NCBI GenBank assembly: GCA_025677835.1
Contig: JAIXMR010000092.1
Coordinates: 48,355 to 112,354 of the forward strand
Reading direction: 5' to 3'
DNA length: 64,000 bases
From: Sporodiniella umbellata
Taxonomy: Eukaryota > Mucoromycota > Mucoromycetes > Mucorales > Rhizopodaceae
Under the pieces are notes generated by a model. It was not told the DNA's origin. It saw only the letters and a program-made list of their open reading frames with translations, and searched no databases. Position 1 is the stretch's first letter, and the number at the start of each line of letters is the position of its first letter. Made by a program: the position numbers and the translations under genes. Below are positions 38,635 through 49,498 of this stretch, one piece after another.

Positions 38635-39606
38635 TAAAACAAAATGTATACAAGTTGTATCTCCAAAATAATAAAAAAAAAAAAACAAAAAGAAAAGGAA
38701 AAAAAAAAAAAAAAAAAAGAAAGATAGATTTCATGCGTTGAACTCTATTTTATGTATACGACTCACGCTTTTAAAACACCGGGGGTCTTTTCCTTACAAA
38801 CTGGTTTCTTTTGGCGGCTTAAGACCCATCTCTTTGTTTTCTAGATAGAGGATGGGTTGGACTTGTTTTGATTGTGGTTGGAAGGCTACAAGAAAGAGGT
38901 GTCTAATCCACAGTCAATTTCTATAACAAACACACACACACACACACACACTTTGACAACACTGTACTTCATAATGGCACTTGGTCGGTCATGTGACCTG
39001 CTCTTTTTGTATCTCGCTAACCCTGGCTTATGGCTTAAAAAGACGTATTGATACACACATAGACGGAAGAACAACCTGTAACTACTGAAATTACCGTATC
39101 GGATAACTTTGATCATCCTGATAGTTTTGTTAAAAAAAAAAAAAAAAAATAGAAAGAGAGAGAGAGAGTGTGTGTGTGTGTGTGTTTGTGTGGATTATTT
39201 CCAAAGTAAAAAGCATGGATAAAAAAAAGAAACATCCTTCAAAGTTGATAGAGTCTAATATACAAACCATGTCTACTTTTCTCAACGTCATTTTGACGCG
39301 TTAGACTCTTAAAAATAGACAGAGTAGGTAGAGGTAGATATGCAAGCCAATTCACTATCAGGGATGATCAAAACAAAACACAAAAGTAAACGTACCTGCA
39401 TTTACATCGATTGAGGTGCGAGCGGGGGATTATTTCAAAACCAACCTGTGGAGCGGAGAGAACCAAGGGTACTTTTTTTTTTTTTGTGGAGAAAAGAATT
39501 CTGATTCGCTAGGAAGAGAAAGGTAGGGTCAATGAAAAGGTGTTTTAATTTTTTTTTTTTTTTTTTTTTATTTCTTTTTTATTTCTTATTTTATATAAAT
39601 TTGTAA
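38635..39606. other. Divergent intergenic region with dinucleotide repeats
   Basis: A 970-nt spacer between the LisH-CTLH gene (minus) and the MFS gene (plus). It contains a (CA)n run at 38931-38951, a (GA)n(GT)n run at about 39155-39184, and several A/T runs. No gene supported. Confidence 0.55.
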
Positions 39607-40150
39607 ATGATGACCAACAATCAAGATACCAAAGAACATATACAAGATCAAGAATCAGTTTTATCGGAAAAAGATGAATTGATACTAAGAGAGCCACCGG
39701 ATGGCGGAAGAGCCTGGTTAGTTTTACTAGGTTGTTTTTGTGTAAGAAAAGATAGAGAGAGAGAGAGACAACCAGAGCTTACTTTCTATATATATACGTC
39801 CTTAGGGTTTATTCTGCACGTAGGTATTTATGTCGATAGAGAAAATAGTAATTGATATGGGTTAGACAAGGTTATAATTACGTTTGGGGAATCTTTCTGG
39901 ACTATTACAACGAAAATGTGTTTAAAAATCAGATGACAGCCCTTTCTTGGATAGGATCCCTGTGGCTGGCACTGTCCAACATTGTGGGACCCTTTTATGG
40001 CTGGCTGTCTGTCAAAGTGGGTTACAAGTGGATGTTGGTCACTGCTCTTATCCTATGCACACTGTCGATGATGTTGTCCAGTATAGCGACTCAGGTAAAT
40101 AAGATTACATAATCTTCCAAAGCTTACCTTCTCTCTTTCTGTTCTTTCCT

Positions 40151-40191
<41 letters not shown>

Positions 40192-41170
40192 CGATTAGAT
40201 TTGGCATCTCTATCTAACCCAAGGCGTACTTTCAGGTATTGGTGCTTCCTTGATCTGGTTTACGTGTATTAGTGCATCCCAACAATGGTTTTCGAGACGT
40301 AGAGGCTTGAGTGTAGGCATTGCTATTTCAGGCTCTGGCTTCGGCGGCTTGGTCCTTTCTAACGTTGTACAAGCTGCTATCGATAAACTGGGATATCAAT
40401 GGGCTCTTCGTATTATCGGATTTATCTCGTTTGTCTGTCTCTCGGTGACTGTATGTACCGTACGACCTTTGAACCCTCTACCTAAACAAACGCCGCTCAC
40501 GGTCTTTGATCTTCGTCCGCTACGTAACACTCAATTTGTACTTTTGTTCTTTGTCAACTTTATTGGCAATTTTGCTTTCAACGTACCCTCTACCTTTTTG
40601 AAATGTAAGTTTCTTTTGTTGCCTGTTTTGTATCTCATCTTTTTTTTTTTTTTTTCTTATATAGCCTATACTACGTATCTTCATCTGGATCCATGGATCG
40701 GCACGAATATGTCGGCCATTATTTCTGGTGTGATGATTGTAGGCAAAATCACAAGCGGTATGTTTGGAGACTATCTTGGTCGAGCCAACGTGACCTCGTT
40801 CGTGACGATTATGACAGGCGTCGTGTCACTTGCGGTTTGGTTACCGGCCAAAAATGCAGCAACTGTCTGGGCATTTGCAGCCTTGTTTGGTTATTTTGGA
40901 GGAGGCCACTTGTCGACCGTCCCTGGTCTGTTGGGTCAAGTCGTAGGCATGGAAGATATTGAGGCTGCCAATGGACTCTTGTATTTTTCTTGGTTCTTTG
41001 GCGGTCTCTTGGGATCCCCCATTTGCTCTGCTCTGATTAATGAAAACAATGGAGAACCCAACTACCCTCGAGCCATCATCTTTGGCGGTGTGTTGATGAT
41101 CTTTGCTGGCCTTTTAGCATTAACTGTTCGTATCATGAGAGGAGGTTGGAATCCTTTTGTAAAAGTATAG
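39607..41170 (+). CDS. Major facilitator superfamily transporter, monocarboxylate-type
   Basis: Five exons (39607-39741, 39806-39819, 39866-40094, 40199-40604, 40665-41170) give 429 aa with about 11-12 hydrophobic segments. A hydrophilic N-terminus leads into EPPDGGRAWLVLLGCFCGLF, the DGG[YW]-type entry motif of the MCT/SLC16-like fungal family. Later segments include TQGYNYVWGIFLDYYNENVF, SQQWFSRRRGLSVGIAISGS (the loop between TM4 and TM5) and FGYFGGGHLSTVPGLLGQVV. Exon 2 is a 14-nt microexon, needed for phase and for the conserved GLFCTQGY stretch. Likely a plasma-membrane carrier for a monocarboxylate or similar acid. The substrate cannot be read from sequence. Confidence 0.88.
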
Positions 41171-41911
41171 AGTCTTCCCCCCCCCAATTTTTTTAAAAGG
41201 AAGAGAAAGGGACCATGTATATTTCACTCTTATAACCATAATAAAAAGTTCAAAGAACAAGGGTTTGTCTTGTAGAGAGGTTAGGATAATGTGTGTTACA
41301 AAGGATCTATTCATAACTTCGGATCAATACAAAGCGAAATAAATAAAAAATAGAAAAGCACTTTGACAAGAGTGAGTAGCTGAACATCTAATAAACTCTC
41401 TTTGGTTTTTTTTTTTTTAACTTGAGAATGCAATACTTTGTAAATAAACAGCTCCCTTTTTACTGCTTTTTTTTTTTTTTTTTTTTTTTGGCCGGGACTG
41501 TATCACCTTCAGCGCCTTTTATATAAATTTAAATCAACAGATTATATTGTATGTTATTGATCTTGTATGCAAAGTTATAATTGCTATGTAACAATAAAGG
41601 GAATATACTTGGCCTTATTTTTAAATGTTTAATAAAAAATCTGCCATCTTTTTTTTTTTTTATGGTGATATTGATACACACTATAGATGAGAGCAAATAT
41701 ATATCTCATCCATCTTTATTTGATACTGCTTAACCGACAATTTGGGAAATACCAAACACGTCGGATAGTGAACTTTGGGTTTTATTCATTGGCTGTCCAA
41801 CCTCCGTTCAGTTCTTTTTTTCTTTTATTTTTTTTTTTTTTTTGAAGTGTACTCCTTTTTTTATTTTCATTATACAGTTAATACATAATCGTTATTATTA
41901 TAACTTGTAAG
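41171..41911. other. Intergenic region, about 740 nt
   Basis: AT-rich sequence with T-runs, downstream of the MFS gene and upstream of SHO1. No gene seen. Confidence 0.55.
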
Positions 41912-43002
41912 ATGCCAAGTATATTGGATAATGTATTCTTATTTTCGACACTTATTGTCTCCTATGTAAACACAAATACAACCATTCTGTATATGTAAAT
42001 CTTACATTTTTATATATCCAACAGATTGCTTGGCTAATTGCCTTTGTCGGAGCCTGTGTGCTTGGAAGAGCAGTAGGTGGAGGGGCTTGGTGGATTGTTG
42101 TCTATGAATTATTATTAATTCTTGGAGTTACCTGTGTTTTAGTAACCAATACGTTTTTACATTATCGATTGATGGTAAACATCAGAAAGGATCATATATA
42201 CACTGTCTTAACACCTTGTACAGATATTAGCTTTTTTGGGTGCCAGCATAGCATTGCTCACAGTTCAATTGGACTTCCTTGTTCCCAGTGCTAGAGTATA
42301 TAAAGGGGCTTTTGGTGCTTATGCGGCTGGATATATCTTGTTGATCATGATTCAGGTAATAATTCTTTCTGTATTTTTTTTTTTTTTTTTGGCCTCCTCA
42401 TTAACATTACATATAACCCCCTTCCTCCTTTTCTCCTCTTTTTTAATATACCAAAAAAAAAAAAAAAAAACGCACCTATAGTTTATATGGGTTATGCTTT
42501 TTGGTAGTGATCCAGAAAGTAGTATAGGGAGATATGGACCCTGTCATCATGGTAATGCTGTTGGAGTGCGTCGACCCCAAGATGTCCATACAGATGAAAA
42601 GACAGTAGCACCTGTCACATCGTCTCCTACTGTGACAATAGACCCTACCCACCACAACCTTCACTCAAATGAACCTTCTCAACCAAGCCCTATAGAATAC
42701 CGTGAGAAAGTGAAGGCTTTACATACATGTAACTCTATTGTATACATTTATATACTAGACCCTTTATTTACATACTATTATTCTACATAACAGACACAGC
42801 CAATCCAGAAGACCCTAACGAATTAAACTTCAACAAAGGCGAAACACTAGAAATTGTAGATAGAACTGGCAACTGGTGGCAGGCTCGTAAATCAGATGGA
42901 ACACAAGGCATTATTCCAAGCAATTATGTACGCAATCTCTGTTACCGTTTAGAAAAAGCAACTAACCTTACTTTTTTTTTTTTTTTTTAGTTTGCATCCT
43001 AA
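41912..43002 (+). CDS. SHO1: SHO1-type osmosensor (4 TM + SH3)
   Basis: A plasma-membrane sensor/adaptor of the HOG MAP kinase pathway. Six exons (41912-41965, 42025-42174, 42224-42355, 42482-42728, 42794-42927, 42991-43002) give 242 aa. Four membrane segments come first ([70 protein letters not shown]). After a short linker comes a C-terminal SH3 domain: [40 protein letters not shown] and GIIPSNY. The linker is much shorter than in yeast Sho1 (367 aa). The first exon encodes the start of TM1 and the phase is exact. If the last intron is not removed, the protein ends a little later after [15 protein letters not shown]. Confidence 0.9.
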
Positions 43003-43463
43003 AAAGATTAGGATTACTATTATTTGCTAACTCCTTCCTTACCCTTTCGCTTTGTAAAATAAGTTCAACTTGATTGTTATTAGTCACCTTTAAGAAACAT
43101 TAAACCCTCACTCCCTCATTTTTTATTATTATTGTTTTATTGTAATATAGAATAGATCTTTAAGAAACAAACAAGGCTTAAAAAAAAAAAAAAAAAGAAA
43201 CCAAAAGGGGCTTGGTGTATACGCACGCATCTCTTCAAGCGCTAGTACATACAGCGTCCTGAAAAGGTTTAAACCAAAAATACAAAACAAAAAAGTAAGG
43301 TTTGTTCGTCATTCATATACACTTTAAGAAAACAGGTTTTAAGCTCAAAGAATGATGTCAATATATATGTCTTGTATCTTTTGTATGCATACAATGATGA
43401 GGAGAGATGGGTTTAACATTTGATATAAGATCAACATAGAAAATAAGGAGAGACCGCCTTCTT
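43003..43463. other. 3' flank of SHO1
   Basis: AT-rich sequence with an A-run near 43180-43196. Nothing else supported. Confidence 0.5.
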
Positions 43464-43769
43464 TTATATTGAAGCGCGTCCAAACAAAAAAAAAAAAAAA
43501 AAAAAGATAATGACACTGAGGAGTAAATGAACACACACAGCCTGTACTGTATGGACAATCTTAATATAAGCCAACATTCTCTCTCTCTCTCTCTTGATCG
43601 CAGCGATATCCACTTTTCTTTTCCAAAAAATCACCATAAAAGGTAAAGCACTGGCTGAGATGTAAAGTAGTTTGTCGAGAGTAGTCTTGGTACCACACGC
43701 ATAGCGGATGTATGAATAATAAGCGAATTCCAATGGTCGCATGATTTCAAAAATGGGGATCCGTTTCAT
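43464..43769 (-). CDS. Candidate small hypothetical protein
   Basis: A minus-strand frame of 101 codons starts MKRIPIFEIMRPLEFAYYSY and contains a hydrophobic stretch LLYISASALPFMVIFWKRK followed by a charged segment encoded by a (GA)n-rich stretch. The frame ends in a poly-A/T run (FFFF), so the true C-terminus is uncertain and may be spliced. I do not recognise it. The first 70 residues look protein-like, with a single possible membrane helix. Confidence 0.33.
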   Translation of the reverse strand: MKRIPIFEIMRPLEFAYYSYIRYACGTKTTLDKLLYISASALPFMVIFWKRKVDIAAIKRERERMLAYIKIVHTVQAVCVHLLLSVIIFFFFFFLFGRASI

Positions 43770-45027
43770 ATCATACGATTCTCAGCGAGGCTACTTTGTA
43801 GACGGAGTTTGCTACTTTTTATAAGGGTGGCTTCATTTCTTAATTATTCGAGTACGAAAGCTACTCCTCCGGCTGCTATTTTTGGACAGAAAGGAGTAAT
43901 TATCAAATATGAAGCACCAGTACGTTTGTCCTATGATAGGTACAGTTCATGTCACGATCAGCAAAGCTAGGAATGGAACTAAAAACTAACTCGGATGAAC
44001 AGGTTAGATTGAATGTCCTAGTGCTTTCAAAGCCTCCAACTTGTACCTGAAAGTTATCAAGCACGGAAAACTAACTGGTTTGTCTCCTAAAAAAAAAAAA
44101 AAAAAAGTATATCGATTACCCAACACCAGAATGGATGAGAAACTCTATACATCCTGTTTTAAGAATCGGCCAGCCATCATGGGCTTCTTTTCGGGAAGCC
44201 GGCCTTGACGTTTTATAGCAAAATACTGTTTTTCGTTTGATCTAATGGATCACGTCGTTTTTTTTTTAAATACAGAATATACTGGAAAGCAATAAATTGA
44301 TCCTAATAGGGCACATACAAGCTATTCGAAATACATTTGTACGCTATGTTCCTTTTGCCAGATGGAAATCGACTTTGGCGACCACCTTTTCCTTACTTAC
44401 CATCTCTGCCAATCTTTGTGGCCTACCAAACCCCATACTATCTCAATCTTAGCAGGAAAAAACTCGATTTTTCTTGCCACAGCTCTAATAGCCAAAAAAA
44501 AAAAAAAAAAAGAGGCTGGCTGTCATGCTTTGATTCTAGTTATACCCTCAAAAAAGTAAAAAGCCCAATGTCAATTACTGTTCCTTTCGATCTAGCTGTA
44601 GTTCTAAACTTTAGTAAAGATGTTGTGTTGTAACGGATACTTGAAGAGCCCGTAATAGGCTCTGTTCAATTTGCTTCTCTTATTTTGCTTGTTGAATACC
44701 GCTTTTACGGGTTACACACCAGATATATTCAACAAATAAAGACCTTTTTTCTTAAAAAAGTATAACAAGCTCAAAAGATAAAGACACATAACGTTTTTGT
44801 AATTCCATTTTGGTAGCTCTGTTCCCATCATACTACGGTTTTCACACAAACAAAAAAAAAACTTAAAAGCGTGCGAATATACATTAGCCTGGTCTGAATC
44901 GCAGTACGCTCTCTACATCTCTGCAGAAACGAAAAAAAAAAAAAAAAAAAAAAAAAGAGATAGGAATAGTTTTTTATTTATTTACAGAATGTTGTGTGTT
45001 TCCGCTTGTTTGTATAGACGCTATTAA
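43770..45027. other. Intergenic region, 1.26 kb
   Basis: Sequence with A-runs (44091-44106, 44494-44510, 44933-44956). A plus-strand frame at 44337-44633 crosses an A-run and has no protein-like features. Nothing is supported. Confidence 0.5.
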
Positions 45028-45228
45028 TTAAACACCACCACCGCTCCTTCCAACGTCTTGAACGCTTAAGCCGTCGTTGACCTTTCTCCAGTTTTGTCTA
45101 GTTTGGTAATCGGATTTCATGAAGCGAGTATGAGCTTTCGCGGGTCGGGCCTGACTTCGAACTGCAGCACCCACAACGGCAATAGCAGTAACAGGAACAA
45201 CAAAGTAATTTAGAAATCTTCTTGTCAT
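45028..45228 (-). CDS. Small single-pass protein, possibly mitochondrial
   Basis: An intronless 66-aa frame beginning MTRRFLNYFVVPVTAIAVVG: a short basic start followed by one hydrophobic segment, then a basic hydrophilic tail (RSQARPAKAHTRFMKSDYQT) and a Gly-rich end. This layout is common among small mitochondrial inner-membrane proteins. The family is not recognised. T-rich sequence precedes the ATG on its own strand (as an A-run) and the 3' flank is a normal spacer. It lies in tandem about 100 nt downstream of the beta-propeller gene. Confidence 0.5.
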   Translation of the reverse strand: MTRRFLNYFVVPVTAIAVVGAAVRSQARPAKAHTRFMKSDYQTRQNWRKVNDGLSVQDVGRSGGGV

Positions 45229-45334
45229 TTTTTTTTTTTTTTTGTGATAAACAAAAGAAAAGGTTTGTTCAGCAAAGCTTTGCTTTTATTTACAAAGAGT
45301 TCATGCAAATTATTTAAGTCGGAGAATAAATTGC

Positions 45335-46076
45335 CTAGACAAACTGGAACTGCCCAATGGCAAATTCGCTATAAATGTTGTATAGCTTTTCTATAGCAAG
45401 CTCCATAGACTCTGACCAAGCCCGTTCATCATCTTGAGCCGTGCCTTCGCCATCGTTTTGATAGGCTTCGTGTAGGTCGATAATAGAGTTTTCAAGAGAC
45501 TGCAGCTTCTCTTTAAGGAAAGGGCCTAGATAAAAACAAAAAAAAAGGAGATGTATTTTAGCCCCAAGATAGATCGAAAAGCCTATCTGTTTCTTACTCG
45601 GGCCTTCCTCTTTGATATGATAATGAGACAATCGTGTCAAGATGGCATGCTCTGCTTTAAACAATGCTGGAGGATGCGTGCACTGCAAAGTAAGATTGAT
45701 TTCGCCCTCGGATACTGTTTTTGTAAATGTTAGGGGCCTTTTAAGCTTTTGATTCTTACTTTTTGATAACTTTAAAATAATTGGGCTGGCTGGGAATGAA
45801 ACTAGAGTAAAATAAGCAATTTCCGCATGAGGTATTATCTGTCTGGTTTCGTCACTGCAATGGTTCACAATTCTGATTTTAGAGTCTGGATGCAACCTTT
45901 TTTTTTTTTTTTTTTTTGTATAAGCTTACTCTGAACGACCCTCTTGGAGCAATTTGGGTAAAACGGAACAGTATTGCTCATTGGTAAGCGAGCTCACAGT
46001 ACACCGAATATGAATTGTTTTATTATAGTCAATCCTTCTTGGAATCTAAGGTATAATAAGCCGTCGTGTGTGTACA

Positions 46077-46114
<38 letters not shown>

Positions 46115-48260
46115 CACCTGCTGAGAGTCCTGCTTTCTGAGAAACCTAGCAAATGGGTATTTTCCTGTTTTGTCCAATAACATTTGAAGACGATATGACC
46201 CAATGAGCTCGTTTGAAACATCTTCTAACCCTCTTCTCTGAATAGCTTGGATTAGGTTGTCGCTGCAAGGCACAGCAAAGTGAACATCGTCCACTCTCAT
46301 CTCACCTATAGGGAACCTTAGGGAGACTTCGGAAACCATTTCTAGACTACAGGTTACCTTCAGCGGCAATTCAACAGCATCCATCGGAATCTCACGGTCC
46401 CAAAGTGAGTATCGCTCAATACCTTGTTCGTAATGAGACTCAAACCCTATAATTGGTATCCTCAGTGTCTTCCCCGCTAGGTCTCTCTCAGAAAATAGGT
46501 CTAAAACAAGCTCCCATGATTCTAGCTGTAGAAACTTCAGCGTCCGTATGCACACACGGAAATAGCAAGCAGGATGCAAGCCACTGTTGGCCACAGACAA
46601 CTTTTTCACCACAGGACAGAGCGTAAATTCAAACCCAGTTTCCTCCAATGAGTTGCATACATTCTTTTTTCGCCGAGAGTCAATACTCTGTAAGGCATAC
46701 ACAGTTCGGTTTACAGAGCCAAGTTTCTGTGTTAGACTCTTTATAATAAACGAATAGGTTGGGGTTAAAGAGAGTCTACGAATATGCCTGTTTAAAAATA
46801 CCTGCTCCTCCCTTTCCGTCTCTGCCAGACTGCTCTCTGAAAGAGCCAGCTCTTCTAGAGCCTCTTTAATTAGCGCATGAATCGCTTCAGGATCATCTTC
46901 CACCAGAACAGATTGGGTATCGTACTTCACTTTTCGATATTCAGACGAACAGGTCAAAACTTCTAGCGTGGATGAATCAATTATCCTTAGCTTTGACACT
47001 TGTTGCAAAGCATCAAAAGGAATCCATTCTAGTTCAATCTCCTTTTCATTATTTACGTATCGAAGCAAGTGCACTTTTCCTGATATATCGCAAACTATAT
47101 AGTCCGTTGTATTCTATTTACACCCATTTAGTTTTTGGTCTTGACTTTTGAAAAAAAAAAAAAAAAAAAATGACTTGCCTGTATTCTATCCATACTCACA
47201 ACAGATGGAGTGATGTTAAACTGCTTAAAATCTACCTCCTCCTCTTCTGTACGCTTGTAGTACATCAGTATCGTTCCCAAAGATCCAGCAACCAAAAAAT
47301 AGCATGTTTGGTCTCTTTCCACAAACTCTATATACTTTACTTCTTCCTCTTGCGACTCAAAAGCCAATAATCTTACATCCTTTGTATACGCTTCATCGCT
47401 TGGCCCACGATAAAGGATTTGTCCTTGAGAAGTACCGTAAATAAGACCTTCTGCCCTTTTCAAAGATAGACAGTTGTTAGAAACGTAAACAAGAGAAGCA
47501 GCCATACTTTTCTATGGCTATTACGGGAGTGAGTTTTACTTGATTGAAAAAAAGTCAGCAAACTTTGAATCCAAATCTTGATAGAAACAGTGACAGGTCA
47601 CCTTTGAATTCAAACCTCCCAGATTCACAACACGGGAAGAACCGTACTTGTACTGTTTGCATTCGTTTTCTGAAAACAAGTAAATAGAATCATGTGCAGC
47701 TTTTGCGATATAATGAATACCAGCGCCTATCTAACACAAGATGAGTTTCTTTGTATAAAATAAAAAAATTTGTGCGAAAAAGACAAGAAACCTGCTTTAG
47801 ATTGCTACTCAATTCCGACTCTTCTACTTTTAATCTCTTTTCTGATCGACTAGCAGTAAAATAAAAAGTTTTTTTTTTTTTTTTTGTTTTCTATTTAGAA
47901 CAAGAAAAGGGAACCAAAAAAAAAAAAAAAAAAAACAATACTTTTTGCTTAAAGTCCATGAATACACTTCTCCAGATGCCATTAAAAAAGAAATCTCGCA
48001 AAGCTCGTGGCATGTGACGAGAATGCGACGAATGCTCTCTTTAGGCAGGCTTAAAAAGTCCTCATACTTGATCGCGATTTAGTTTTTATTACTGTTTCTG
48101 CTTCTGCTCCACATTCAAAAAGGTTTACCTCGGTATTAGGAGACAGTAGCTTTCCGTGTTGATCTAAAATAAAGGTGTAATTGTGAACTGAGCAACCAAA
48201 CAGTTCACAGGCTGAACGAGCTTTGAATGAGTGTTCAACGCGTGTTTCTATTCTTTCCAT
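45335..48260 (-). CDS. Beta-propeller / coiled-coil / beta-sandwich protein of unassigned family
   Basis: Ten predicted exons (48260-48129, 48066-47942, 47849-47792, 47730-47602, 47511-47179, 47113-46118, 46045-45930, 45896-45760, 45714-45598, 45525-45335) give about 777 aa. The N-terminal part has repeated blade-like strands (ISFLMASGEVYSW, IAKAAHDSIYLFSENE, YVSNNCLSLKRAEGLIYGTS, YFLVAGSLGTILMYYK). Next comes a Glu-rich coiled coil (AIHALIKEALEELALSESSL), a beta-rich region (ELPLKVTCSLEMVSEVSLRF) and a helical C-terminus. Intron 5 is GC-AG (CAG|GCAAGT). The exon 4 end is uncertain; an alternative would insert about 18 residues through a 33-nt intron. I do not recognise the family. The domain order recalls FANCB/FAAP100 and BBS proteins, as hypothesis only. 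Confidence 0.62.
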
Positions 48261-48615
48261 AATCCTTAAAAAAAAAAAAAGAGAAAGTGAGAGAGAGAGA
48301 GAGAAAAGACTACGGCATTATCTTTTTTTTTTTTTAAAGACTTCTATACAACTTTTCTTTTGTCTTTTAGCATAATAAAAAACACACAGAGATAACCATA
48401 ACGCGCTACAAAGATTTCTTCTGAACATATCAAAGCTCAATTTACAAGCAAACAAAAGCAAACAAAAGCAAATAGATGGCATCCTAAACCTATTTGGCCT
48501 AAAAGGGAAAATCAATTGCCCATTCAAAAAAAAAAAAAAAAAAAAAAATTAAAACCAGCAGATTTATGCCTTTTTCTATCTTTTTTTGTTTTATTTGGAA
48601 TTCTATTGTGTCTTC
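48261..48615. other. Divergent promoter region (beta-propeller gene / SYS1)
   Basis: A 355-nt spacer with a (GA)n run near 48288-48304, T- and A-runs, and three imperfect copies of GCAAACAAAA near 48449-48472. Confidence 0.5.
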
Positions 48616-49411
48616 ATGGCGGCATCGTCGTTTAGATCCTCTCGCTGGGATCCTATACTCATCATATCCCAGGTAAAAAAAAAAAAAAAAAAAAAAAAGA
48701 GGGGAAGTAAAAAGAATGTTTTAAGGCTAACTTACCAAAAAGATGACTGCATTACAGTCTGTGCTGTATCTCACGCTAAGCATCTTATTTTGTATTGGAA
48801 CCACTTTGACAGGAGCAGAAAACTCACTCGACCTTATATTTTCGTTTTCAGAGATTAGAGCAGATACAGGATTTGGCTGGACAATTCTTATAGTCTGGAT
48901 GGTCAACGCACTAATCGCTATACCCCTTCTTATGTTGATTGTTCAACGAGCTAGACAAATCCTCGACTTTGTGCTGACCTTTCATTTTTTTCATTTGATT
49001 TTTGTATGGATTAACGATAAACAGTTTCCTTGGAGCCTTAGCTGGTGGGTGCTCCAGTTGGTCAATATTTTGGTTATGACCTTTGGAGGTGAATGGGCCT
49101 GTATGCATCGAGAAATGAAACCTATTATGATTCACAGTAATCTCAGAAAACCAGAGACAACCAACAACGGTAGTAGCAGCAGCAATAATCCAACAGAAGA
49201 GGAAGACATAGATGGCCTATCAACCAAGAAAAAGAGGAAAGTGTCTGACGCCCATACAGAAGAGGCTCCCGAACAAGAAGATAAAGGCTCTTTACTATCC
49301 GTAGTAGGTAAAGCCAAAAAGGTGCTTTCGTTGAACAACCCTAGTAGCCGTAACAACAACAGGTACGATATGATACCTATGGACGATATAGAAGCACACA
49401 ACCGAGTGTAA
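48616..49411 (+). CDS. SYS1: Golgi integral membrane protein SYS1
   Basis: A four-helix Golgi membrane protein that recruits the Arl3/ARFRP1 GTPase for trans-Golgi trafficking. Two exons (48616-48672 and 48743-49411) give 241 aa. The N-terminus SSFRSSRWDPILIISQ matches the conserved W-DP-LI-SQ start. Later come ILDFVLTFHFFHLIFVWIN, FPWSLSWWVLQLVNILVMT and GGEWACMHREMKPI, all SYS1 signatures. The C-terminal tail of about 85 residues is hydrophilic and longer than in animals. It contains STKKKRKVSDA, which resembles a classical nuclear localisation motif but sits in the cytosolic tail of a membrane protein. The intron starts with a 20-A run. Confidence 0.92.
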
Positions 49412-49498
49412 ATAACTGAAAATAAAACCTCCTATCAATTTTGTTTTTTTTCTTTTCGAAAAGCAAATATATCTTTTATTGTAATAATCACTAGTTCT

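Noticed and set aside
44337..44633. 98-codon plus-strand frame
   Set aside because: It crosses a 17-A run (KKKKK), has another overlapping frame of similar length, and shows no motif.
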